Shown: positions 32,528-41,766, numbered from the stretch's first letter. The stretch is DNA of 64,000 bases from Kribbella italica (GCF_014205135.1 NZ_JACHMY010000001.1:1736001-1800000); one strand, 5' to 3'. Notes: generated by a model from the letters alone, not told the origin. Made by a program: numbers and translations.

Positions 32528-33355
32528 ATGACGATTTGGGACGCCATCATCCTCGGCATCGTCGAGGGCCTCACCGAGTTCCTGCCGGTCTCCAGCACCG
32601 GCCACCTCACCATCACCTCGAAGATCCTCGGTCAGCAGATCGACGATCCGGCCATCACGGCCTTCACCGCGGTGATCCAGTTCGGCGCGATCGCGGCGGT
32701 CGTGCTGTTCATGTGGAAGGACATCAGGACGTACGCCGCGGCCTGGTTCAAGGGGTTGCGGCACCCGGAGTACCGGGGTGAGTTCGACCACCGGATGGGC
32801 TGGTTCGTGATCGTCGGATCACTGCCGATCTGCGTCGTCGGGTTCGTCTTCCGCGACCTGATCTCCGGCCCGCTGCGCAGCATGTGGTGGGTCGCCGGCT
32901 CGCTGATCGGCTGGTCCTTCGTGATGGTCGCGGCCGAGCGCCTGGGCAGCAAGGCGCGGCCGCTGACCCGGATCACGCTGATCGACGCGGTCGTGATGGG
33001 CGTCATCCAGTGCCTCGCGCTGATCCCCGGTGTCTCCCGGTCGGGTGCGACCATCACGGCCGGTCTGTTCCGCGGCCTGGACCGGGTCGCGGCCACCAAG
33101 ATGGCCTTCCTGCTCGGCATCCCGGCGCTGGTCGGGGCCGCGGTGTTCCAGTTGCCGGAGGCCCTCAAGGGCGACGTCGGCGTCGTCCCGGTGGTGGTCG
33201 GCACGATCGTCAGCTTCGTCGTCGGCTACGCGTCGGTGGCCTGGCTGATCAAGTTCGTCGCCAAGCACACCACCGAGGTGTTCGCCTTCTACCGGATCCT
33301 GCTCGGCATCGTGATCCTGATCCTGCTCGCCACGAGCACGATCACGGCCACCTAG
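32528..33355 (+). CDS. uppP: Undecaprenyl-diphosphatase
   Basis: A 275-residue polytopic membrane enzyme that dephosphorylates undecaprenyl diphosphate to recycle the peptidoglycan lipid carrier; overexpression gives bacitracin tolerance in this family. Signature motifs: EGLTEFLPVSSTGHL (residues about 11-25) and PGVSRSGAT. The start is ATG 32528, or GTG 32513 overlapping the previous stop; neither has a clear SD. A 12-bp palindrome CGGCGTACGCCG follows the stop before convergent corA. Confidence 0.95.
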   Translation: MTIWDAIILGIVEGLTEFLPVSSTGHLTITSKILGQQIDDPAITAFTAVIQFGAIAAVVLFMWKDIRTYAAAWFKGLRHPEYRGEFDHRMGWFVIVGSLPICVVGFVFRDLISGPLRSMWWVAGSLIGWSFVMVAAERLGSKARPLTRITLIDAVVMGVIQCLALIPGVSRSGATITAGLFRGLDRVAATKMAFLLGIPALVGAAVFQLPEALKGDVGVVPVVVGTIVSFVVGYASVAWLIKFVAKHTTEVFAFYRILLGIVILILLATSTITAT

Positions 33356-33380
33356 TACGGCGTACGCCGCGTCGCCTGGC

Positions 33381-34355
33381 CTACAGCCAGCCGGCGCGGC
33401 GGAAGCCGGCGTACATGGTGGTGCAGACGACCACCATCAGGGCCAGGCAGGCGTAGTAGCCGTAGTGCCAGGTCAGCTCGGGCATGTTCTCGAAGTTCAT
33501 GCCGTAGATGCCGCCGATCATGGTCGGGGCGGCGGCGATCGCGACCCAGGCGGAGATCCGGCGCATGTCGTCGTTCTGCTGGACCGAGACGCGGGCCAGG
33601 TGCGCGTTCAGCGCCGAGCTGAGCAGCGTGTCGAGCGCGTCGGTCTGGTCGGAGACGCGGATCACGTGGTCGGCGACGTCGCGGAAGAACGGCGCCGCCT
33701 GCTTGCTGACCAGCGGGACCGAGCCGTGCGCGAACGCCTCCATCGGGTCCCGCAGCGGGCCGATCGCGCGGCGCATCTCGAGTACCTCGCGCTTGAGCAG
33801 GTAGATCCGCTCGGCGTCGCTGGTCCGCTCGGGGGAGAACACCGAGCTCTCCACCTCGTCGACGTCGACCTCGACCTGCTCGGCGACCGACTCGTAGCCG
33901 TCGACGACCGAGTCGCAGATCGCCCACAGGACGGCGGCGGGGCCGTGGCCGAGGACCGAGGCGCGGTCCTCCAGGTCCTGGCGGGCGGTGGTGAGCGTCG
34001 CGCCCTCGCCGTGCCGGACGGTCACGACGTACCGCGGCCCGACGAACACGCTGACCTGGCCGGTCTCGACGGCGTCGCCCTGGTCGACGTACCAGAGTGT
34101 GCGCAGGACGACGACGACCGAGTCGCCGAACCGCTCGACCTTGGGCCGCTGGTGCGCCTTGAGCGCGTCCTCGACGGCGAGCGGGTGCAGGCCGAACAGC
34201 TTCTGCACCCGGCCCAGCTCGTGCTCGGTCGGTTCGTGCAGGCCGATCCAGCCGAAGCTCTCGCCGTCGTCGCCGATCGCCTGCGCCACGGTCTCCGGGT
34301 CGGCGGGCAGGTCCTTGCGCTCGCCCTCGGCGTACACCCCGCAGTCCACGATCAC
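33381..34355 (-). CDS. corA: CorA-family magnesium/divalent cation channel
   Basis: A 324-residue protein with a large cytosolic N-terminal domain, long stalk helices (SPERTSDAERIYLLKREVLEMRRA) and two C-terminal membrane helices. The hallmark YGMNFENMPEL, the GMN selectivity loop, lies between them. It forms homopentameric channels for Mg2+, Co2+ or Ni2+. The start is GTG 34355, giving VIVDCGVYAEGE; no ATG is in frame nearby. It is divergent from the phosphatase gene. Confidence 0.93.
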   Translation of the reverse strand: MIVDCGVYAEGERKDLPADPETVAQAIGDDGESFGWIGLHEPTEHELGRVQKLFGLHPLAVEDALKAHQRPKVERFGDSVVVVLRTLWYVDQGDAVETGQVSVFVGPRYVVTVRHGEGATLTTARQDLEDRASVLGHGPAAVLWAICDSVVDGYESVAEQVEVDVDEVESSVFSPERTSDAERIYLLKREVLEMRRAIGPLRDPMEAFAHGSVPLVSKQAAPFFRDVADHVIRVSDQTDALDTLLSSALNAHLARVSVQQNDDMRRISAWVAIAAAPTMIGGIYGMNFENMPELTWHYGYYACLALMVVVCTTMYAGFRRAGWL

Positions 34356-34403
34356 CGACCCATCATGGCACCGGAGTTGGGCGGACCGGATAACGTGCGG
34401 TTC

Positions 34404-35123
34404 ATGCCCACGGTGATTCTGGTTCGGCACGGCCGTAGTAGTGCCAACACATCCGGCGTACTGGCCGGCCGGACGCCGGGCGTGAAGCTCGACGAGACCG
34501 GCGTGCAGCAGGCCGCTGCCGTCGCGGAGCGGCTCGCGGGCCTGCCGCTGGCCGCGATCATCACCTCGCCGCTGGACCGCTGCAAGCAGACCGCCGCGGC
34601 GATCGCCAAGCAGCACCCCGAGTTGCGTCCGGCAACGGACCGGCGGCTGACCGAGTGCGGGTACGGCGACTGGACCGGCCAGAAGATCGGCACGCTGGCC
34701 AAGGACCCGCTGTGGACGGTCGTGCAGCAGCACCCGTCCGCGGTGACGTTCCCGAACGGCGAGTCGATGCGTGGCATGCAGCAGCGCGCGGTCGACGCGG
34801 TCCGCGCGCACGACGCCGCGCTGGCCGCGAGCCACGGCCCGCAGGCGCTCTGGGTCGCGGTGTCGCACGGCGACGTGATCAAGGCGATCGTTGCCGACGC
34901 CCTCGGGCAGCATCTCGACACGTTCCAGCGGATCGTCGTCGACACGGCCAGTACGACGATCATCAGCTACACCCCGACTCGCCCGTTCCTGGTCCGGCTG
35001 AACGACTCCGGGAGCGAGCTGGCCTCGCTGGTGCCGCCTCCGCCGAAGGCAAAGAAGGGCACCCGGAAGGGTGCGCAGAAGTCCGCCGTACCCTCCTCCG
35101 ACGCGGTTGTCGGTGGCCGGTAG
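34404..35123 (+). CDS. Histidine-phosphatase family protein (MSMEG_4193 type)
   Basis: A 239-residue phosphoglycerate-mutase-like enzyme. The phospho-acceptor His is in ILVRHGRSSANT; the second His is in AVSHGDVIKAI. The C-terminal tail is Lys-rich (PPPPKAKKGTRKGAQK), as in the MSMEG_4193-like group that sits upstream of mycothiol gene mshC. The following genes here (DUF3090, SCO1664-like, mshC) fit that context. The natural substrate is unknown. Confidence 0.88.
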   Translation: MPTVILVRHGRSSANTSGVLAGRTPGVKLDETGVQQAAAVAERLAGLPLAAIITSPLDRCKQTAAAIAKQHPELRPATDRRLTECGYGDWTGQKIGTLAKDPLWTVVQQHPSAVTFPNGESMRGMQQRAVDAVRAHDAALAASHGPQALWVAVSHGDVIKAIVADALGQHLDTFQRIVVDTASTTIISYTPTRPFLVRLNDSGSELASLVPPPPKAKKGTRKGAQKSAVPSSDAVVGGR

Positions 35124-35137
35124 ATAGGGTCTGAGTC

Positions 35138-35713
35138 ATGGCGCGCGTAGTGCATTCGTACGACGACCCGGACCGGTTCGTCGCCGGCACCGTCGGAGAA
35201 CCCGGGGCCCGGACGTTTTTCCTGCAGGCCCGGGCCGGTGCCCGGCTGACCTCGGTGGCCTGTGAGAAGGAACAGGTGATGGCGCTCGCGGAGCGGCTCG
35301 ACGTGATGCTGGACGAGGTGGCCCGGCGGTTCGACCGCGAACCGGCCGTGGTGACCGGGGTGGACGACACCGACCCGCTCGAGCAGCCGATCGAGGAGGA
35401 GTTCCGGGCCGGCACGATGACGCTGGCCTGGGAGGCCGACGCCGAGCGGGTGGTGATCGAGGTGTTCGCGGTCGTCACCGGCGAGCAGGCCGAGCTGGAG
35501 GACGTCGACCCGGTCGCCGCGGCGATGGAGTCGGAGGACTCCGAGGTGTTCATCGTCCGGATCAGCGAGGAGCAGGCTCGCGGGTTCGCCCGCCGGGCGG
35601 TCGCGCTGGTCTCGTCCGGCCGGCCGAGCTGCCCGTTCTGCGGCCGGCCGATCGACCCGGAGGGGCACATCTGTCCGCGGGCCAACGGCTATCGTCGGCA
35701 TGTCCGCGAATGA
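35138..35713 (+). CDS. DUF3090 family protein
   Basis: A 191-residue cytosolic protein of DUF3090: ARTFFLQARAGARLTSVACEKEQV in the N-terminal half and a C-terminal zinc-ribbon-like CPFCGRPIDPEGHICP. Function unknown, but the gene is conserved in this order with the phosphatase and the SCO1664-like gene near mshC. It overlaps the next gene by four bases. Confidence 0.88.
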   Translation: MARVVHSYDDPDRFVAGTVGEPGARTFFLQARAGARLTSVACEKEQVMALAERLDVMLDEVARRFDREPAVVTGVDDTDPLEQPIEEEFRAGTMTLAWEADAERVVIEVFAVVTGEQAELEDVDPVAAAMESEDSEVFIVRISEEQARGFARRAVALVSSGRPSCPFCGRPIDPEGHICPRANGYRRHVRE

Positions 35714-36501
35714 TGGACCCGGACCTGCTCGCGCGAGGCGAGCTGTCCCTGAACGGGCGGCTGGTGGCCGCGTCGAACGGCACCTTCCAGGGGATCGTGA
35801 GCCTCGGGGACGAGACCGCGACGGTGGTCTACAAGCCGGTCGAGGGTGAGCGCCCGTTGTGGGACTTCCCCGACGGCACGCTGGCCCAGCGCGAGTACGC
35901 GGCGTACGTCGTGTCGGAGGCGCTCGGCTGGAACGTCGTACCGCCGACGCTGCTGCGCGACGGGCCGCTCGGAGAGGGCATGGTGCAGCTGTGGATCGAC
36001 GAGGCCGAGCTGCCGCCGGGCGAGACCGAACTGGTCGACATCGTGCCGCAGGGGCGGGTGCCGGCCGGGTGGGTCGGCGTGCTGGACGCGCTCGACGGGC
36101 GGCACAACCCGGTGACGCTGGTGCACGCGGACAACGAGCAGTTGCGGCGGATGGCCGTGTTCGATGCCGTGGTCAACAATGCGGACCGCAAGGGCGGGCA
36201 TGTGCTCAACCCGGGGGACGGGCGGGTGTTCGGGGTCGATCACGGGGTCACGTTCAACGCTGACGACAAGCTGCGGACCGTCTTGTGGGGGTGGGCCGGT
36301 GATCCGATCCCGGGTGAGCTGCTGGACGACGTACGGAAGCTCGCGGACGGGCTGGCCGGGGCGTTCGGGCAGGAGCTGTGTTCGCTGATCACGGCGGTCG
36401 AGCTGAGCGCTACGCGGGAGCGGTGTGCGGCGTTGCTGAAGACGGGGATCTTTCCGTACCCGAGCGACGAGTGGCCGGCGATCCCTTGGCCGGCGTTCTG
36501 A
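35710..36501 (+). CDS. SCO1664 family (PI3/4-kinase-like fold) protein
   Basis: A 263-residue protein of the SCO1664-like group, distantly related to phosphatidylinositol 3/4-kinases. There is a Lys in VVYKPVEGERPLWDFPDGTL, then FDAVVNNADRKGGHVL (catalytic-loop-like, D and N) and VFGVDHGVTFN (metal-binding DH). It may be a phosphotransferase of unknown substrate. It is translationally coupled to DUF3090. Its last 92 bp overlap the end of a convergent AraC-type gene. Confidence 0.85.
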   Translation: MMDPDLLARGELSLNGRLVAASNGTFQGIVSLGDETATVVYKPVEGERPLWDFPDGTLAQREYAAYVVSEALGWNVVPPTLLRDGPLGEGMVQLWIDEAELPPGETELVDIVPQGRVPAGWVGVLDALDGRHNPVTLVHADNEQLRRMAVFDAVVNNADRKGGHVLNPGDGRVFGVDHGVTFNADDKLRTVLWGWAGDPIPGELLDDVRKLADGLAGAFGQELCSLITAVELSATRERCAALLKTGIFPYPSDEWPAIPWPAF

Positions 36502-37387
36502 GCCGGTTCGGGCTGGTGCCGCGTTCGCGTTTGAACGCGGTGCTGAAGCTGAACGCGTCCGCGTAGCCGACGCGGCGGGCGACCGCGGCGACGGTCGCGT
36601 CGGGCTCGGTGAGCAGATCGGCGGCGAGGGACATCCTGAGGTTGGTCAGGTAGGTCAGCGGCGGCTCGCCGATGAGGTCGGTGAAGCGGCGGGCGAGCGT
36701 CGTACGGGAGACGTTCGCGTGGGCGGCGAGGGATGCCAGGGTCCAGGGGGCCTCGGGTGTGGTGTGGAGGGCTTGGAGGACCGGGCCGATGGTTTCGTCG
36801 CCGGCCGCGCGGTACCAGGGTGGGGTGTTGAGCTCGAACCAGTCGCGTAGGGCGCAGACCAGGAGCCAGTCGATGAGGCGGTCGAGGACGACGCGTCGGC
36901 CGTGGGCGCCGGCGGCGATGCGCTCTTCGAGGTAGTCGCGGAGGGGTTTGCAGTCGTGGTCGGACGGTACGACGACCGCGCGGGGAAGCTCGCGCAGGAG
37001 GCGGGTGGGGAGACCGGCTCGGACGTTTGCTGAGCCGGCGAGGAGGACGGTGCCGCCGGCGGTCTCGTCGTACGGCGCGCCGAGGACCGTGCCGTCGCAA
37101 CTGATGTCGATCGTCGCGCTCGGGCGGTCGGGGTCGTCGGTGACGACGAACGGCTCGGCGCCGTGCACGACGGCGGTGTCACCGGGACGGACGAGGAGCG
37201 GCGTCCCGTCCGCGACGATCCAGGCGTTCCCGCGGAGCGGAGCGATGAGCGTGAGCTCGGCGCGATCGGTGAAGCGGAGAGCGTAGGGAGCGGCGAGCAC
37301 GGGCGTGCCGAGCACGGCCCCGTCGGCACGGACGGCCCGGAGGAGATCGTCGAGGGGTTCCACCACACCACGATAGGCAGACGGCAC
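36410..37387 (-). CDS. AraC-family regulator (cupin sensor)
   Basis: A 325-residue regulator. An N-terminal cupin-type sensor (LVRPGDTAVVHGAEPFVV) is followed by a C-terminal double HTH (WTLASLAAHANVSRTTLARRFTDLIGEPP and AAVARRVGYADAFSFSTAFKRERG). The start is GTG 37387, or GTG 37366 or 37363; no SD settles it. The final about 30 residues are a Ser/Pro/Arg-rich tail antisense to the SCO1664-like gene, so an overlap between convergent genes exists. It is divergent from the NmrA-like gene, its likely target. Confidence 0.88.
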   Translation of the reverse strand: MPSAYRGVVEPLDDLLRAVRADGAVLGTPVLAAPYALRFTDRAELTLIAPLRGNAWIVADGTPLLVRPGDTAVVHGAEPFVVTDDPDRPSATIDISCDGTVLGAPYDETAGGTVLLAGSANVRAGLPTRLLRELPRAVVVPSDHDCKPLRDYLEERIAAGAHGRRVVLDRLIDWLLVCALRDWFELNTPPWYRAAGDETIGPVLQALHTTPEAPWTLASLAAHANVSRTTLARRFTDLIGEPPLTYLTNLRMSLAADLLTEPDATVAAVARRVGYADAFSFSTAFKRERGTSPNRLRTPAKGSPATRRSGTERSPSSATPHTAPA

Positions 37388-37500
37388 GGACAGACCCGGC
37401 GGGGCGGAGGGTGATCAGCGCGGCGTCGTCCGAAGGCGGGCGGAGGGGGGATCTCCCGCCCGCGAAGCGTGGCGGGGGCGGCGGCTCCCTCTCCCCTCCA

Positions 37501-37527
37501 CATCCGTCCCGCGCAGCGGGACGGATG
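37501..37527. repeat. Perfect 12-bp inverted repeat upstream of NmrA-like gene
   Basis: CATCCGTCCCGC-GCA-GCGGGACGGATG, between the divergent AraC and NmrA-like genes. It could be a regulator site or a hairpin. The neighbouring 37457-37474 carries the dispersed motif CGCCCGCGAAGCGTGGCG. Confidence 0.55.
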
Positions 37528-37587
37528 GACATGGTCGGCGGACGATTGGCGATGGGATCGACGGGGGTTCGGCGGTTGGGTGTGGGT

Positions 37588-38427
37588 ATGACGATTTTGG
37601 TGCTTGGGGCAACAGGTAAGACCGGGCGACGACTGGTTCCCCGGTTGCGGGGGATGGGGGTTGAGGTACGGGCTGCTTCGCGGTCCGGGGAGACGCGGTT
37701 CGACTGGTCGGAGCGGGAAGGGTGGGCAGGGGTTCTGCACGGGGTCTCGGCGGTCTACCTGGTGGCGCCTGAGGAGCCGGACGTGGTGGAGGCGTTCGTG
37801 AGTGCCGCAGTGCGGGCCGGTGTCGGGCGGTTCGTGGTGCTGTCGGGGCGGGGGATCGATCGGGCGGCGGAGGTGTTGCCGCCGCGGGCTGATGGGTCGG
37901 CGGGAGTGTTCGGGCCGGGGATGGTGGCGGCGGAAGAGGCGGTGAAGGCCTCGGGCGCGGACTGGTCGGTGATCCGCGCCAACAACTTCGCGCAGAACTT
38001 CTCCGAGGACGTGTGGACGGCGCCGGTCGAGGCCGGGCGGCTGGCGTTGCCGTTGGGAGCGGTGGGCGAGCCGTTCGTGGACATCGAGGACGTGGCCGAC
38101 GTCGCGGCGGTGCTGCTGACCGAGGACGGGCACGCGGGACGGATCTACGACGTCTCCGGGCCGGAGTCGCTGACGTTCGCCGAGGCGGTCGAGGTGATCG
38201 GGCGCTGGACGAAGCCGATCGAGTACGTCGAGCTGACGCCCGACCAGTACGCCGACGAGCTGCGCGCCGAGGGGTACCCGGAGGACGTGGTCGAGATCCT
38301 CGAATCCATGTTCGGCCTCATGCGGGCCGGGCACCTGAGCGCACCGGCCGACGGCGTCGAGCAGGTCCTCGGGCGTCCGCCGGCGACCTTCACGGCGTAC
38401 GCTGAGCGCACCTTCGGGAGCCAGTAG
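37588..38427 (+). CDS. NmrA-like NAD(P)-binding protein
   Basis: A 279-residue atypical short-chain dehydrogenase: the Rossmann opening MTILVLGATGKTGRRLVPRL has GxTGxxG. WSVIRANNFAQNF and FVDIEDVADVAAVLL are typical of the NmrA/QOR2-like family, which acts as a quinone reductase or redox sensor. ATG 37588 starts exactly at the fold. It is divergently paired with AraC and placed between the SCO1664-like gene and mshC, interrupting an otherwise conserved order. Confidence 0.85.
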   Translation: MTILVLGATGKTGRRLVPRLRGMGVEVRAASRSGETRFDWSEREGWAGVLHGVSAVYLVAPEEPDVVEAFVSAAVRAGVGRFVVLSGRGIDRAAEVLPPRADGSAGVFGPGMVAAEEAVKASGADWSVIRANNFAQNFSEDVWTAPVEAGRLALPLGAVGEPFVDIEDVADVAAVLLTEDGHAGRIYDVSGPESLTFAEAVEVIGRWTKPIEYVELTPDQYADELRAEGYPEDVVEILESMFGLMRAGHLSAPADGVEQVLGRPPATFTAYAERTFGSQ

Positions 38428-38510
38428 CAGGCCGGCCAGCAAAATGCCCGGAGTACCGGAGAGTGGGCCTCCGGGCATGACCGGTTCGCTGACTGGATAG
38501 GCTCCGTCCC

Positions 38511-39731
38511 ATGCAGGCGTGGACGAATCCAGACATCCCGGTCGTACCCGGGCCGGCCCGGCGTCTTCGCCTCTACGACACCGCCTCCGGCGGTCTGGTC
38601 GAGGTGCCGCCCGGGGACGGCGGCACGGCCCGGATGTACGTCTGCGGCATCACGCCGTACGACGCGACGCACATGGGCCACGCGGCGACGTACGTCACCT
38701 TCGACCTGATCAACCGGCTGTGGCGCGACGCCGGGTACGGCGTGCACTACACGCAGAACATCACCGACGTCGACGACCCGCTGCTCGAGCGCGCGACCGC
38801 GACCGGCGTCGAGTGGACCGAGCTGGCCGAGCGCGAGATCCAGCTGTTCCGCGACGACATGACCGCGCTGCGGGTGATCCCCCCGCAGGAGTACGTCGGC
38901 GTCGTCGAGTCGATCGACCTGGTCAGCGACGCGATCGGGGACCTGCAGCGCGCGGGCGCCGTGTACTCCGTCGACGAGGACCTGTACTTCGCGGTGAAGG
39001 CGGACCCGGCGTTCGGGAGCGTCTCGAACTACGACAGCGAGACGATGCGGACGCTGTTCGCCGAGCGCGGTGGCGATCCGGAGCGCGAGGGCAAGCGGGA
39101 CCCGCTGGACAGCCTGCTGTGGCGTGCGGAGCGTCCGGGCGAGCCGGCCTGGGACTCGCCGTTCGGCCGCGGCCGGCCGGGCTGGCACGTCGAGTGCTCG
39201 GCGATCGCGCTGAAGCACCTCGGGATGACCTTCGACGTCCAGGGCGGCGGGAGCGACCTGATCTTCCCGCACCACGAGATGTCGGCCAGTGGCGCGCAGG
39301 TGGCGACGGGGGAGTACCCGTTCGCCCGGGCGTACGTGCATCAGGCGATGGTCGGCCTGGACGGCGAGAAGATGTCCAAGTCGAAGGGGAACCTGGTCCT
39401 GGTGTCGCGCGAGCGGCAGTCCGGCTCGGACCCGATGACGATCCGGCTCGCGCTGCTCGCGCACCACTACCGGACCGACTGGTTCTGGACCGACTCCGAC
39501 CTGCTCGACGCGCAGAGCCGCCTGGACGTGTGGCGGGGAGCGATCGCCCGCGGCACCGGTGCGGACGGGGCCGCCGCTGTTGACGCGCTGCGGGCGGCGC
39601 TGACGAACGACCTGGACACGGTGGCGGCGCTGTCGGCTGTGGACACGTGGGCGGAGACGAACGGGGACGATGCGGAGGCGCCGGCGCTGGTCGCTCAGGC
39701 TCTGGATGCGTTGCTGGGGATCAAGCTCTAA
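38511..39731 (+). CDS. mshC: L-cysteine:GlcN-inositol ligase, mycothiol biosynthesis
   Basis: A 406-residue class I aminoacyl-tRNA-synthetase-like enzyme that joins cysteine to glucosaminyl-inositol with ATP, the third step to mycothiol. HIGH-type motif THMGHA (about residues 53-58), with KMSKSKGN near 287-294. Zinc ligands fit Cys45 (YVCGITPYD), HVECS and FPHHEMS. It lacks the tRNA-binding C-terminal extension of CysS, and the N-terminal [20 protein letters not shown] is MshC-like rather than CysS-like. ATG 38511. Its presence ties the organism to mycothiol-using actinobacteria. Confidence 0.95.
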   Translation: MQAWTNPDIPVVPGPARRLRLYDTASGGLVEVPPGDGGTARMYVCGITPYDATHMGHAATYVTFDLINRLWRDAGYGVHYTQNITDVDDPLLERATATGVEWTELAEREIQLFRDDMTALRVIPPQEYVGVVESIDLVSDAIGDLQRAGAVYSVDEDLYFAVKADPAFGSVSNYDSETMRTLFAERGGDPEREGKRDPLDSLLWRAERPGEPAWDSPFGRGRPGWHVECSAIALKHLGMTFDVQGGGSDLIFPHHEMSASGAQVATGEYPFARAYVHQAMVGLDGEKMSKSKGNLVLVSRERQSGSDPMTIRLALLAHHYRTDWFWTDSDLLDAQSRLDVWRGAIARGTGADGAAAVDALRAALTNDLDTVAALSAVDTWAETNGDDAEAPALVAQALDALLGIKL

Positions 39732-39756
39732 CCCTGCTCGACGCGAACTTCGCCAC

Positions 39757-39788
39757 AAGTACCGGCCACCGATCGGGGGTCGGTACTT
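39757..39788. repeat. Inverted repeat AAGTACCG...CGGTACTT
   Basis: 8-bp arms with a 16-nt spacer just after mshC; it may serve as its terminator. The right arm belongs to a dispersed motif (GTCGGTACTTGGAGCG) with relatives at 3400-3420 and 41706-41729. Degenerate GGTGCTTG-containing copies follow to about 39865. Confidence 0.55.
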
Positions 39789-39882
39789 GGAGCGTGGGTG
39801 GGGGTCTGGTGCTTGAGGCGTGGGTGGGCGACCGGTGCTTGGCGCGTGGATCGGGGGCCGGTGCTGTGGCGGGGACGGGGCT

Positions 39883-40833
39883 TCAGGCTGTGCTGGATGC
39901 GGCTGCGGCCTGGTCGGCGCGGGCGGTGACTCGGTAGCGGCCGGGGGACTGGCCTTTGCTGCGGGTGAAGGCGCGGCTGAAGGCGTACGGCGTGGTGTAG
40001 CCGATGCTGCGGGCGATGGCGTCGAGCGTATCGTCGGTGTCGCGGAGGCGGCGGGCGGCCAGGTCCATGCGCCATTGCGTGAGGTAGGCGCCGGGCGCTT
40101 GGCCCGTCGTACTGGCGAAGCGGCGGGTGAGGGTTGCGCGGGAGACTCCTAGCTCGGTGGCCAGCAGTTCAGTGGTCCAGGGTCGGGCCGGGTCGGCGTG
40201 CAGTTTGGTCAGCGCGGACGTGAGCAGCGGGTCGTCGAGGACACCGAGCCAGGTCTCCTGCGCATCCTCCGGCCGACGCGCGAGCCAGACTCGAAGGAAC
40301 TGCACCAGCAGGATGTCGACCAGACGGTCGAGGACGAGCGAGGTCGCCAGTTGAGGGTAGGCGAGCTCGCGCGTGAGCAACAGGATGGTGTCGTCCAGGC
40401 AGGTGCCGCTGCTCTCGGTGGGCAGATGCACGACCTCCGGCAGCAGGTGCAGGACCTGGGTCGACACGGCGGGGTCGTGCGAGTACATCGCCGCGAGCAG
40501 GTGGGTCTGCACCTCACCCGTCCCGAACCGCAGCACGTCGCCGGTCAGCCGGGCATGGGCCGCCTTGCCGGGATCACACTGCGGGGCCTTCGCGCCGGGA
40601 TCGCTGCTGATGGTGTGGTCGACCCCGGTCGGCAGCAGGACAACGTCACCGGCCGACAGGCGCAGCGGCGCACGGCCGTGGACCGCGAGCCACGCCGTAC
40701 CGGCGGTGACGGCGTAGAAGGCGGCGCCGGGATTGTCCGTCCACTGCAGCGCCCAGGGCTCGGCGCCCTCGACCCGGCAGCCGAGCGTCCCCTGGACGCC
40801 ACCGACGGCGAGCACCTCCGCGAGCAGATCCAT
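39883..40833 (-). CDS. AraC-family regulator (cupin_6 type)
   Basis: A 316-residue regulator. The cupin-like sensor domain contains AFYAVTAGTAWLAVHG and GDVVLLPTGVDHTISSD; the C-terminal AraC HTH pair reads LLATELGVSRATLTRRFASTTGQAPGAYL and AIARSIGYTTPYAFSRAFTRSKGQSP. It is divergent from the SDR gene with a 114-bp promoter region. This pairing, AraC with an SDR, is widespread and implies that it controls the SDR. Confidence 0.9.
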   Translation of the reverse strand: MDLLAEVLAVGGVQGTLGCRVEGAEPWALQWTDNPGAAFYAVTAGTAWLAVHGRAPLRLSAGDVVLLPTGVDHTISSDPGAKAPQCDPGKAAHARLTGDVLRFGTGEVQTHLLAAMYSHDPAVSTQVLHLLPEVVHLPTESSGTCLDDTILLLTRELAYPQLATSLVLDRLVDILLVQFLRVWLARRPEDAQETWLGVLDDPLLTSALTKLHADPARPWTTELLATELGVSRATLTRRFASTTGQAPGAYLTQWRMDLAARRLRDTDDTLDAIARSIGYTTPYAFSRAFTRSKGQSPGRYRVTARADQAAAASSTA

Positions 40834-40947
40834 GGTGTCAGTCTATGCACCAGATGGTTATGGATGTGCGCCGAATGATCATCGTTCGATGCAGGGAGTG
40901 GTTCCTACGGTGGTTTCACCAACGCCACTTCACCCAAGGAGCCAGCT

Positions 40948-41649
40948 GTGAAACTGTCCGGAAGCACCGCCCTGATCACCGGCGCGAACCGTGGGATCGG
41001 CCGGCACTTCGTCGACCAGCTGCACGAGCGCGGCGCGCGGAAGATCTACGCCACCGCGCGGACGCCGCAGCCGATCGACCTGCCCGGGGTCGAGGTGCTG
41101 CCGCTCGACATCACCGATCCCGGCTCGATCGCGGCGGTGGCCGAGCGGTCCGGTGACGTCGACCTGCTGATCAACAACGCCGGGATCACGACGCACCAGC
41201 CGCTCGTCAGCGGGGATCTCGACGAGATCCGGCGGGAGATGGAGACGCACTACTACGGGACGCTGGGGACGATCCGCGCGTTCGCGCCGATCCTGGCCGC
41301 GAACGGCGGGGGAGCGATCGTGAACCTGCTGTCGGTGCTGTCCTGGCGTCCCTTCCTCGGCGCCGGTGGCTACGCCGCGGGCAAGGCGGCGGCGTGGAGC
41401 CTGACCAACAGCGTCCGGCTGGAGCTGGCCGGTCAGGGCACGCTCGTGACCGGCGTGCACGTCGGCGCGGTCGACACCGACATGATGGCCGGCTGGGACG
41501 TGCCGAAGGTCGACCCGGCCGAGCTGGTCCGGATCGTGCTCGACGGGATCGAGCACGACGAGCTGGAGATCCTGGTCGACGAGCCCGCAGCTGCGGCCAA
41601 GGCCGCCGTCGCGGGCGACGTCCGGGCGGCGTTCCCCGAACTGGGGTGA
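40948..41649 (+). CDS. Short-chain dehydrogenase/reductase
   Basis: A 233-residue classical SDR. The cofactor motif TGANRGIG lies near residues 11-18, followed by NNAG in LLINNAG, the catalytic Ser in LLSVLSWRP, and YAAGKAA (Tyr/Lys). NAD(P)H-dependent; substrate unknown. GTG 40948 follows AAGGAG. It is divergent from the AraC regulator. Confidence 0.92.
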   Translation: MKLSGSTALITGANRGIGRHFVDQLHERGARKIYATARTPQPIDLPGVEVLPLDITDPGSIAAVAERSGDVDLLINNAGITTHQPLVSGDLDEIRREMETHYYGTLGTIRAFAPILAANGGGAIVNLLSVLSWRPFLGAGGYAAGKAAAWSLTNSVRLELAGQGTLVTGVHVGAVDTDMMAGWDVPKVDPAELVRIVLDGIEHDELEILVDEPAAAAKAAVAGDVRAAFPELG

Positions 41650-41766
41650 CGGATCGCGGACGGCGGCGGACTCGACCCGCTGACACCTGATAAGGACCGG
41701 CCGCCGATCGAGGGCCGGTACTTGAGAGCTGATCGGGGGACAGGTGCAGGGCCGGGCGGGGTGCAT

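Noticed and set aside
37588..38427. NmrA-like gene as an established part of mycothiol synthesis.
   Set aside because: No known mycothiol step needs such an enzyme; adjacency alone is not evidence.
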